DNA of 19,719 bases from RGIG7332 sp045580305 (GTDB lineage Bacteria > Bacillota > Clostridia > Oscillospirales > JAAYXM01). The position numbers and the translations under genes were made by a program. Below the pieces are notes generated by a model that was given only the letters and a program-made list of their open reading frames with translations, was not told the DNA's origin and made no database searches. Shown here piece by piece: positions 1 to 6,257 of this stretch (the first letter of the stretch is position 1; each line of letters opens with the position of its first letter). The DNA is taken from assembly GCA_045580305.1 (NCBI GenBank), contig JAZNNQ010000060.1:1-19719 (forward strand), given 5' to 3'.

Positions 1-23
1 CAATTACCACAGAACAATCGAGA

Positions 24-141
<118 letters not shown>

Positions 142-148
142 CATATAT

Positions 149-224
149 TCCTCCTTAGCTCAGTCGGTAGAGCATGCGGCTGTTAACCGCAGGGTCGTTG
201 GTTCAAGTCCAACAGGGGGAGCCA
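149..224 (+). tRNA. tRNA-Asn (anticodon GTT)
   Basis: Full cloverleaf with an encoded CCA end. Acceptor TCCTCCT (149-155) pairs with AGGGGGA (214-220) through one T-G wobble. The anticodon stem TGCGG/CCGCA encloses a CTGTTAA loop with GTT at 182-184, which reads Asn codons. It lies 7 bases after the 5S gene and is presumably cotranscribed with the rRNA operon. Confidence 0.95.
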
Positions 225-231
225 TAATTGA

Positions 232-267
232 ATGTTGCCGCTGCGTAATCTTTCGCGGCGGCAATGT
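232..267 (+). other. Hairpin between the two tRNA genes
   Basis: An inverted repeat (232-245 with 254-267) can form about 14 pairs, three of them G-T wobbles, around an 8-base loop TAATCTTT. The core is TTGCCGC with GCGGCAA. It is followed only by a broken T-rich stretch, so it is a weak terminator candidate. It may instead be an RNase processing or spacer structure in the rrn-tRNA transcript. Confidence 0.6.
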
Positions 268-286
268 TTATATAAAAAGTAAATAC

Positions 287-363
287 GGGCCTTTAGCTCA
301 GTTGGTTAGAGCATCCGGCTCATAACCGGACGGTCCCGGGTTCGAGTCCCTGAAGGCCCACCA
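287..363 (+). tRNA. CAT-anticodon tRNA (elongator Met, or Ile2)
   Basis: Full cloverleaf with encoded CCA. Acceptor GGGCCTT pairs perfectly with AAGGCCC, and CAT lies at 321-323 in a CTCATAA loop. It is not initiator tRNA: it has a paired first acceptor position and lacks the GGG/CCC anticodon-stem run. Elongator tRNA-Met and lysidine-modified tRNA-Ile2 both carry a CAT gene anticodon. From memory, the body resembles the Bacillus tRNA-Ile(CAT), but I cannot decide. The T stem CCGGG/CCCTG has one C-T mismatch (337 with 351). Confidence 0.9.
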
Positions 364-400
364 AAAATCGACATTCTTCGATAGAGGAATGTCGATTTTA
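363..400 (+). terminator. Terminator of the rRNA-tRNA operon
   Basis: A 13-bp perfect inverted repeat (364-376 with 387-399) has a 10-base loop and starts in the CCA end of the preceding tRNA. The arms are AAAATCGACATTC and its complement, so the downstream arm ends in TTTT. The A/T-rich ends would let it act on both strands. Confidence 0.8.
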
Positions 401-443
401 CTTATTACATCTTCACTCTTCACAATTCCCTGAAATGAAAATT

Positions 444-472
444 TTGACATAATTAAATAATTGTATTATAAT
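444..472 (+). promoter_or_regulatory. Consensus vegetative promoter for the TerB-SAP-nuclease gene
   Basis: TTGACA (444-449), a 17-base spacer and TATAAT (467-472) match the sigma-A consensus exactly. Transcription would start near 479, leaving a leader of only about a dozen bases that consists mostly of the GAGGTGG ribosome binding site before the ATG at 492. The gene is therefore an independent unit separated from the tRNA operon by a terminator. Confidence 0.8.
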
Positions 473-491
473 TTGCTTGAGGTGGTATTAA

Positions 492-2030
492 ATGAAGTTT
501 GTTGAGTTCGTTGAGCAAATACCTAATATTACTATTGCAAAACGCGTCGCGTCTGCGTATGTCGCGGATTATAGACGCTTGGAATTGGAAGAAATAAAAA
601 GTTTTTTGAAGAAAACAGAGAAACAATATACTTCTGTTGAAAATATTGCGAATAGACTCGATGAGATTAAATTAGATTCAAATAGAGCAGTGCGAATAAT
701 AGCACCAATATTATTACGAGACTACTTGCTTAATCAAGATGATTTTATTTCTAATACAAAGGATACAGATGCAGCAATTTTGAATTATGAGAAGTCAATA
801 GTTGATGAATCTAATAATTTTGATTCTACAAAAATTTCAAAAGATTTTGCGCTATTTAAGCATATGTTAGATGCAGCGTGGGCACATAATGCAGACATTT
901 CTGTGGATGAAAAGAATTTATTAGAGACATTAAGAAAATATCTATCAATATCTATTAAAGAATTTCATATATTAGAGGCAAAATCTGGAAGATTTCCAAT
1001 GCTCGAGAATGCTTTGCACACATATGACGACATTGAGGATGCTAGAAAAGTGTTGCAAGCAAAGGGTTTGATTGTATCAATCAAAAATTCCGATGGTGTT
1101 ATGTGTGATATGATACCTGAAGATATAGCGTCTGGCATTCGTAAATACTATAATGTTGAAATTAGAATATATGGCTATGAAAAGCTTGTTGATTATGTAA
1201 TTAAAAAAACACGGAAGCAGTATCTAATTGATATTGTAAACAAAGCAAGCCAATATTTAGAAAAAGCAAAAATTGAAATATCAAACAATCCGACAGTAAG
1301 TGAATTGAAAGAAGTTATTTTGAAATCTGTACAGCCGTCTAATTTGATAGGTGGATTTTCTCCGCGCGACGGAATGGATGTCACTATGTTATCGAATTGG
1401 TGTGCGGATTTAGGCTTGCTTATGTCTGGAACGAAAAATGCCTTAATTGAAAGGATCTTAGGATACTACGATTCTGTGCGAAAAATTGAAATAACAACGG
1501 AGGATACGCGTGAAAAATTAATGGCTTTTTACGGACAACTTGCAAGCAGGGATTTGAAAAATCTAAGAGCTAATGAAATTATAAATAAAGATTTAGAATG
1601 TGAACATTTATTTGAAGAAGCAACAAATTATTTATTTGAAAAAATGTTATTGAATAAGCCGTTAAATTTAACAGGTAGCGAACATCCTGACGGCAAACTG
1701 TCTTTTAAAGACAAATACATTATGTGGGATAACAAGTCTAAAGAGTCGTCTGTGAATCTAAAAGATCATATTCAACAGTTTGAACGGTACATAAAGACGG
1801 CAGATAAAGATGTTGTAGTGTTTATGGTAATTGCCCCTTCTTTTACAGAACAGAGCGTACAAGTTTGCGTTGATTTTACGCTCAATAATGATACACAAAT
1901 ACTTCTTATTACTGCAGAAGAGTTAAAAACTGTTGCCGAGATATGGTCTAAAAAGCATCCAAACGAAATTTTCAATTTAGGCTACTTCAAACAAAATGGT
2001 AGATTTGATATTAAACTTTTAAATTTGTAA
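492..2030 (+). CDS. TerB-like / SAP / PD-(D/E)XK nuclease-like protein
   Basis: I do not recognise this 512-aa protein as a named gene, but domains are visible. Residues about 117-165 resemble a TerB-like helical domain (ALFKHMLDAAWAHNADISVD, then a conserved E and leucines). Residues about 170-225 look winged-helix-like. Residues about 297-326 form a clear SAP motif (LGLLMSGTKNALIERIL), a small nucleic-acid-binding fold. The C-terminus (about 370-512) fits a PD-(D/E)XK nuclease: E371 or E375, P399-D400-G401, D413-N-K415, then Q429-x3-Y433, a motif seen in RecB/Cas4-type nucleases. It has no signal peptide or membrane segment. It sits directly after an rRNA/tRNA operon, is AT-rich, and has its own consensus promoter and terminator. 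A DNA-binding nuclease, possibly in defence or repair, is an inference. The SAP motif is the surest part. Confidence 0.75.
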   Translation: MKFVEFVEQIPNITIAKRVASAYVADYRRLELEEIKSFLKKTEKQYTSVENIANRLDEIKLDSNRAVRIIAPILLRDYLLNQDDFISNTKDTDAAILNYEKSIVDESNNFDSTKISKDFALFKHMLDAAWAHNADISVDEKNLLETLRKYLSISIKEFHILEAKSGRFPMLENALHTYDDIEDARKVLQAKGLIVSIKNSDGVMCDMIPEDIASGIRKYYNVEIRIYGYEKLVDYVIKKTRKQYLIDIVNKASQYLEKAKIEISNNPTVSELKEVILKSVQPSNLIGGFSPRDGMDVTMLSNWCADLGLLMSGTKNALIERILGYYDSVRKIEITTEDTREKLMAFYGQLASRDLKNLRANEIINKDLECEHLFEEATNYLFEKMLLNKPLNLTGSEHPDGKLSFKDKYIMWDNKSKESSVNLKDHIQQFERYIKTADKDVVVFMVIAPSFTEQSVQVCVDFTLNNDTQILLITAEELKTVAEIWSKKHPNEIFNLGYFKQNGRFDIKLLNL

Positions 2031-2034
2031 ATTG

Positions 2035-2067
2035 AGAGAAACAGCAACTTAGGTTGCTGTTTCTCTT
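2035..2067 (+). terminator. Terminator after the nuclease-like gene
   Basis: A 13-bp perfect stem (2036-2048 with 2053-2065) with a 4-base loop starts just after the stop codon. It has arms GAGAAACAGCAAC and GTTGCTGTTTCTC, flanked by A and TT. The T tract is short, so strength is uncertain. Confidence 0.75.
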
Positions 2068-2146
2068 ATGTTCTATGAAAAACAATGAATCCAAAAGGGA
2101 AATCTACCAAATCAAAACTTTCTATGGTCTCATACAAATTCGATAG

Positions 2147-2175
2147 TTGTATTATTTGCTGGCTGCTTGTATAAT
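2147..2175 (+). promoter_or_regulatory. Promoter for the STM3941-like gene
   Basis: TTGTAT (2147-2152), a 17-base spacer and TATAAT (2170-2175). Transcription from about 2182 would start downstream of an in-frame ATG at 2147, which rules that ATG out and supports the start at 2198. Confidence 0.65.
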
Positions 2176-2197
2176 AATGGTAAGGGAGGCGTTAACC

Positions 2198-2725
2198 ATG
2201 ACGATCAAACAAAATAAAATTCATACAATTTTTTTTGCTGTGATTACATTGGCTATGCTACTTCTGTTGTTCTACGGTGCGATTTCTGACCTGCGAAGCG
2301 TTGAAGGTTTTAATCGCATATTATTGAGATACGGGTTTACATATTCACAAGTTAAAGTGATGTGTATTGTCGGTTGTATCTTTTTTTGTTTTGGTGAGAT
2401 TTATTTTGCGAAGGAAATTTTTTCAAAGAAACTTCTTATTGAAATATGCGATGAATACTTTTACGACAACTCATCAGCTATTTCATTGGGCAAGATTGCC
2501 TGGTCTGATATGGAAATAGCGTATATGAAGGACGGATTTTTAAATATTATATTAAAAAATCCGGAAGCGTATATTGCAAAAATAGGACGGTTTCAGAAAC
2601 AACTTATCCAAGCCAATTTTAAACTGGGTTATGGGAATGTGTGTATCAGCACAATAAGGTTTAAGAAAAGTGCCCCAAAATTCATTAAAGAGTTTAGCAA
2701 AAGAATGACAATAGAAAACTTATAA
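2198..2725 (+). CDS. STM3941-family membrane protein
   Basis: A 175-aa protein with two predicted membrane helices (about residues 8-27 and 51-71) and a soluble C-terminal half. The stretch around residues 90-104 (DNSSAISLGKIAWSD), then a beta-rich segment and a basic helical C-terminus, matches my recollection of the STM3941 family, whose function is unknown. The soluble part may be PH-like. The start was chosen because GGGAGGC precedes this ATG by 7 bases, while a further upstream ATG overlaps the -35 box. The next gene follows after 40 bases without a terminator, so the two may be cotranscribed. Confidence 0.7.
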   Translation: MTIKQNKIHTIFFAVITLAMLLLLFYGAISDLRSVEGFNRILLRYGFTYSQVKVMCIVGCIFFCFGEIYFAKEIFSKKLLIEICDEYFYDNSSAISLGKIAWSDMEIAYMKDGFLNIILKNPEAYIAKIGRFQKQLIQANFKLGYGNVCISTIRFKKSAPKFIKEFSKRMTIENL

Positions 2726-2765
2726 AACACATACTGTTAAACATCAATAGTGAAGGTGATGTATA

Positions 2766-3824
2766 ATGTCAAACTATATATTAAAGAAGGCGGCATACTA
2801 TTATTATAATTTGTTACCCGACAAAGAAAAAAACTTATATAAAGTATTTTTGAACGCAATGCTGAATATGACAGATACTGTGGATATCAAGGAAAATTTC
2901 ACCAATGAGCAGGTTCAAAAAGTGTCAAGATATGTAATGAATGATCGCCCCGATATTTTCTGGTATAGGGGGACTTACACATGGACCAAACGCAACGACA
3001 TAATTATAAAAATAAAATTCCATTACATATACACGGCAGCGCAAAAAGAAAAAATAATTTACGATATAGAAAGAAATTCTTTTTACAAACAGATAAATGC
3101 AAAAATTGCAGCTGCAAACACAGAGTTTGAAAAAGCATTGATAATATATGAATTTATCATAAAAAATGCTGAATATGAAACAACTGCACTCAAATCCACA
3201 AGTTCATATTATAATTATGCATACGGAATGGAAGGAGTTATTTTAAAACGCCGTGCTGTTTGTTCAGGATACGCAAAAACATATCAGTATTTTGCGAATA
3301 AGCATAATATTTGGTGTACATTTGTTACCGGTCAAACAAAAAGAGAGTCGCACGCATGGAACCTTATAAAACTATATGGAAAGTATTATTACATAGATGC
3401 AACATGGGGTGATCCGATATTTTTAAACAATGCCAATAAAGATCCGGATTATATATCATATGACTATTTTTGTATTACGACAGAATCGCTGTGTGAAAGC
3501 CACCGTCCAATTTTTGATGACAAAATGCCAGTATGCACCGCAACAGAATGCAACTATTATAAATATTTTGGTATGATAGATGATGTATACTCTGTAGAAA
3601 AAATTGCTGTGCACATTATTAACGCAGTAAAACGAGGAAAAAAAGCGGCGGTTGTAAAATATTCATCGTCAGCAGCATATGAAAGAGCAATAGCAAGACT
3701 TTTCAAAAATGAAGAAATATTCAATGCATTAAAAATCGCAAGCAGGTATGTAAAAAACTTAAGAACCGATAAAGTGCAATATAATGTAAACGCCAATACA
3801 AGGACCATATCAATAAATATATAG
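2766..3824 (+). CDS. Transglutaminase-like (cysteine protease fold) protein
   Basis: A 352-aa protein with a transglutaminase-like core at residues about 120-215. The likely Cys-His-Asp triad is C166 (in RRAVCSGYA), H196 (SHAWNLI) and D211 (YYIDATWGD), in the right order and spacing. Bacterial members act as peptidases, amidases or cross-linking enzymes; the substrate cannot be read here. There is no signal peptide or transmembrane helix, unlike many surface-exposed relatives, so it is probably cytoplasmic. The N-terminal 110 residues and the basic C-terminal 90 residues are unassigned. GAAGGTGAT precedes the ATG. It is AT-rich like its upstream neighbours, and a strong hairpin ends the unit. 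Confidence 0.85.
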   Translation: MSNYILKKAAYYYYNLLPDKEKNLYKVFLNAMLNMTDTVDIKENFTNEQVQKVSRYVMNDRPDIFWYRGTYTWTKRNDIIIKIKFHYIYTAAQKEKIIYDIERNSFYKQINAKIAAANTEFEKALIIYEFIIKNAEYETTALKSTSSYYNYAYGMEGVILKRRAVCSGYAKTYQYFANKHNIWCTFVTGQTKRESHAWNLIKLYGKYYYIDATWGDPIFLNNANKDPDYISYDYFCITTESLCESHRPIFDDKMPVCTATECNYYKYFGMIDDVYSVEKIAVHIINAVKRGKKAAVVKYSSSAAYERAIARLFKNEEIFNALKIASRYVKNLRTDKVQYNVNANTRTISINI

Positions 3825-3861
3825 TTATGGTCGGTGTAAATAGTCATATGGCTGTGAAAAG

Positions 3862-3889
3862 GAGCGCCGCCGAAAGGCGGCGCTCAATT
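3862..3889. terminator. Bidirectional terminator between convergent genes
   Basis: A 10-bp GC-rich perfect stem GAGCGCCGCC/GGCGGCGCTC is closed by a GAAA tetraloop. It is followed by AATTTT on the plus strand and by CCTTTTC on the minus strand. It lies between the transglutaminase-like gene and the convergent manganese catalase and can serve both. Confidence 0.9.
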
Positions 3890-3894
3890 TTAAC

Positions 3895-4560
3895 TTAATT
3901 ATTAAATGAAGGGGCGTGTGTTTCGTTGTTTGCGAATGTATTGGGGCCGGGGTCGGACAATGAAAAATACATTCGAGCAGCCTTGGTTGTACCGAAGTCC
4001 TTGTTTGAGCCGGTGTTCTGCACCTTGTTAAACGCATCGCGGAACATCTGGTTGTGCGCCTCTTCACGATTTAGAAGGAAATCTATCGTTTCTTTTACCT
4101 TTTTATCATCTATCTGGCGATATAAATATTCGTATACCACCTTGGCGCGCTGTTCGGATGCGATATTGCTTAAAAGATCGGCGCACAAATCACCGGTAAC
4201 GGTAACATAATCTCCGGTCCATGAGTAACCCGAGGCATTTATAAGACCGGGGTTTAAGCCCAAAAGAACATGGGTCTGTATTTCACCCGCCTGCGTTTTT
4301 GTTACATCCACATCGTGACCGTTGAGCAGATTAATGGTCTGAGCGATCATTTCCATATGGCCCAATTCTTCGGCGGCGATATCTAAAAATAAGTCCTTGA
4401 TCTCGGGATCCTTGATACGAAAGCTCTGCGACATATACTGCATAGCCGCTTTAAGTTCGCCGTTTCCACCACCAAGCTGCTCCTGAAGCAGTACGGCATA
4501 TTGCGGATTAGGTCGTTCTATTTCTACCGGATGAAAAAGCATCTTTTCGTGTTTAAACAT
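3895..4560 (-). CDS. Manganese catalase (CotJC-like)
   Basis: A 221-aa non-haem catalase that breaks hydrogen peroxide into water and oxygen at a dimanganese centre in a ferritin-like four-helix bundle. The ligand set is visible: E35, E65 and H68 (ExxH), E136, and H169 with E166 (a second ExxH). The spacings fit the known Lactobacillus plantarum enzyme. The start is the ATG whose upstream GGAGG lies 8 bases away; an in-frame TTG five codons earlier overlaps that Shine-Dalgarno sequence and is rejected. The family includes the spore-coat protein CotJC, so a sporulation role is possible. The Asn-rich C-terminal tail (about residues 205-221) is short. It is a single-gene unit, divergent from the esterase-like gene. 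Confidence 0.93.
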   Translation of the reverse strand: MFKHEKMLFHPVEIERPNPQYAVLLQEQLGGGNGELKAAMQYMSQSFRIKDPEIKDLFLDIAAEELGHMEMIAQTINLLNGHDVDVTKTQAGEIQTHVLLGLNPGLINASGYSWTGDYVTVTGDLCADLLSNIASEQRAKVVYEYLYRQIDDKKVKETIDFLLNREEAHNQMFRDAFNKVQNTGSNKDFGTTKAARMYFSLSDPGPNTFANNETHAPSFNN

Positions 4561-4632
4561 CTGTTTTACCTCCAATCTTAAATTTCATTATTCATTTTTT
4601 ACAAATAAAAGATATATTATTCGGCGAATATA

Positions 4633-4662
4633 TTGCCGTATAAACAGGGTTTGAGTTATAAT
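4633..4662 (+). promoter_or_regulatory. Possible promoter for the alpha/beta hydrolase gene
   Basis: TTGCCG (4633-4638), 18 bases and TATAAT (4657-4662). It would give a leader of about 110 bases with no structure I recognise. Other A/T-rich -10-like sites lie nearer the gene, so the assignment is weak. Confidence 0.35.
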
Positions 4663-4779
4663 AATAGCAGTGTGCATTTAGCAATAATAAATTTATGCCT
4701 AAATTACAATAAATAAAAGATTACGATAAATGTAAAATAATTATAGCGTGGCAAAGTTTGATAGAGAGGAGCGAACAGA

Positions 4780-5967
4780 ATGTCAAAAAATAAATTATTC
4801 TCATATGATATTGAGGATGTAAATGTAAATGTATACCACTGTAATTTCAAAGAGAAATCTTCATCGATAAATAAAGAGTTTTACAATGGCGTAATTGCAG
4901 CAATCGCTGAATATTTGTATTTTCCGGTTGAAATCATCGCGCCTCGTATAAATTTATTTTCTGTTGAATTTGAATATGATAAGGACGAACTTAAGGATAT
5001 TATTATGTTGGCAGAAGAATATATTGCCGAGTGTACGCAGGACGCTTTCTTGGCATATATGAATGAATCAAAAGAAAATAGTGAAAAAATTATTCATGAA
5101 TATGTAACGAAAGCGGATTTAAGACCTGAAAATATAGGTCATTGGTGCAATACGCTCAGACTGAAATCCGACGAGACAAATGTGGATGTACATATCTTTG
5201 AAAACGAGGCACAAGAGCTAAAATGGGTGAAGTTTTCATACGAATATGGTGCATTTTATGGCAGATATAGGGATAATGGTTCTGACAAACTGTTGATTTC
5301 CTTGCCGGGATATAATTCTGATTGGAACGACTTATCTGCATATATGGATATAAAGTGCGATGTATTGCAGCTTTCGCCGTTAGGGTATAATACTCCACAG
5401 GGTTTTGATGAAAAAAAGAGGGTAAACGGAGCATGGCCGGTTTTATACGATACGGTAAGTGAAACGGAAGAGGATGTTGGATATAACCGCTGGTTCTTCG
5501 AGGTGTGTCTTGCTATAAAAGCAATTAGAAAAGACGACCAAAAATTGTTGTTTATAGGGACATCTCAAGGCGGTGGTGGTGCACTCGTTATGTCTTCAAT
5601 ATTCAATGAATGTACAGTGGCCTGCGCCTCAGAAATGCCATTTCTTATTGGCTTCTCTGATTTTAGTTATTCGAGAGTCAAAAATTTTGTGGCAAACCAA
5701 ATTAATAACCCGGCAAAGATGATATATGATTTTTATGCAAAGGAACGCTTGTTTGTGTTAGATCCAATAATGCATAAGACGCGAATTAAGTGTCCCACGC
5801 TTCTTGTTTCTGGTGAAATGGACAAAGAATGCCCGCCGGAAGACATATATAAATTATATCAGGTACTTGAGTGTGAAAAAGAGTATGTGGAGTTAAAAAA
5901 ACAGGGACACGGATATACTAAAGAATTTATCGCCCAGGCAAAACAATGGATAAATAGCATTGAATAA
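4780..5967 (+). CDS. Alpha/beta hydrolase, acetyl xylan esterase (AXE1)-like
   Basis: A 395-aa protein whose C-terminal 230 residues form an alpha/beta-hydrolase domain. The nucleophile elbow is G260-T-S262-Q-G264, the likely acid is D348 (LLVSGEMDKECPP) and the likely base is H377 (KKQGHGY). The strand and loop pattern (LISLPGYNSD, then LQLSPLGYN) recalls the acetyl xylan esterase/cephalosporin deacetylase group, but the substrate is not evident. The N-terminal 150 residues are unassigned and acidic. There is no signal peptide, so it is cytoplasmic and would act on imported or intracellular esters. GAGAGGAG precedes the ATG. It appears monocistronic, with a strong hairpin about 100 bases downstream. 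Confidence 0.8.
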   Translation: MSKNKLFSYDIEDVNVNVYHCNFKEKSSSINKEFYNGVIAAIAEYLYFPVEIIAPRINLFSVEFEYDKDELKDIIMLAEEYIAECTQDAFLAYMNESKENSEKIIHEYVTKADLRPENIGHWCNTLRLKSDETNVDVHIFENEAQELKWVKFSYEYGAFYGRYRDNGSDKLLISLPGYNSDWNDLSAYMDIKCDVLQLSPLGYNTPQGFDEKKRVNGAWPVLYDTVSETEEDVGYNRWFFEVCLAIKAIRKDDQKLLFIGTSQGGGGALVMSSIFNECTVACASEMPFLIGFSDFSYSRVKNFVANQINNPAKMIYDFYAKERLFVLDPIMHKTRIKCPTLLVSGEMDKECPPEDIYKLYQVLECEKEYVELKKQGHGYTKEFIAQAKQWINSIE

Positions 5968-6064
5968 ATAAGGATAGGCTTAAATTTTTTATGAGTTACC
6001 GTATGTTTTTGAGAATATTGGCCATTCGAAAATGTGCCCTGCAGGACTTGCAACAATAAAAGAT

Positions 6065-6093
6065 AAAAAGCACGCCGTACGGCGTGCTTTTTT
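6065..6093. terminator. Bidirectional terminator
   Basis: A perfect 12-bp stem (6065-6076 with 6081-6092) with arms AAAAAGCACGCC and GGCGTGCTTTTT and a GTAC loop, flanked by A and T runs. It can end transcription of the upstream hydrolase gene. On the minus strand it would have ended the decayed regulator gene, whose stop codon lies in the T run. Confidence 0.85.
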
Positions 6094-6160
6094 ATTCTTC
6101 AAAAAGAGCATCCATTTTTACACCAAGGATTTTTGCTATAAACGAAAAATGCGGCGATTT
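6092..6160 (-). pseudogene. Remnant of an XRE-type helix-turn-helix regulator (C-terminal end)
   Basis: The minus strand reads 22 codons, KSPHFSFIAKILGVKMDALF then EE and a stop. The pattern SPxFxxIAKxLGVxxDxLFEE is typical of the end of a small Cro/C1-type DNA-binding domain. Two codons further upstream the frame meets a stop (6167-6169), and no DNA-recognition helices or start codon are present. It therefore looks like the residue of a lost gene rather than a working one. The call rests on about 20 residues and could be coincidence. Confidence 0.45.
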
Positions 6161-6182
6161 TGTTATTTATTATAACTAACTA

Positions 6183-6211
6183 TTGCCGTTTCGAAAATAA
6201 TATGGTACAAT
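6183..6211 (+). promoter_or_regulatory. Promoter of the amino acid permease gene
   Basis: TTGCCG (6183-6188), a 17-base spacer and TACAAT (6206-6211) preceded by TGG, an extended -10. Transcription would begin near 6218, about 40 bases before the ATG. Confidence 0.65.
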
Positions 6212-6257
6212 TTTAAAGTGCAGTTCCATCTAAAAATAAATAAATGGGGAAAATAAA

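Noticed and set aside
353..363. tRNA 3' end as an attachment site for an integrated element
   Set aside because: I found no second copy of the tRNA 3' sequence in the window and no integrase gene, so there is no evidence for a bounded element.
3926..4210. Plus-strand open frame within the manganese catalase gene
   Set aside because: It lies antisense to a gene with a complete set of metal ligands and shows no recognisable protein features.
4622..4638. Short CGGC...GCCG hairpin between the catalase and hydrolase genes
   Set aside because: Only four or five pairs form, with an internal mismatch; it overlaps a possible -35 region but is too weak to call an operator.
5989..6068. Minus-strand codons reading SPAGHIFEWPIFSKTYGNS before a stop, a possible second gene remnant
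   Set aside because: The segment looks protein-like but I cannot match it to a family, and it is too short and start-less to support a call.
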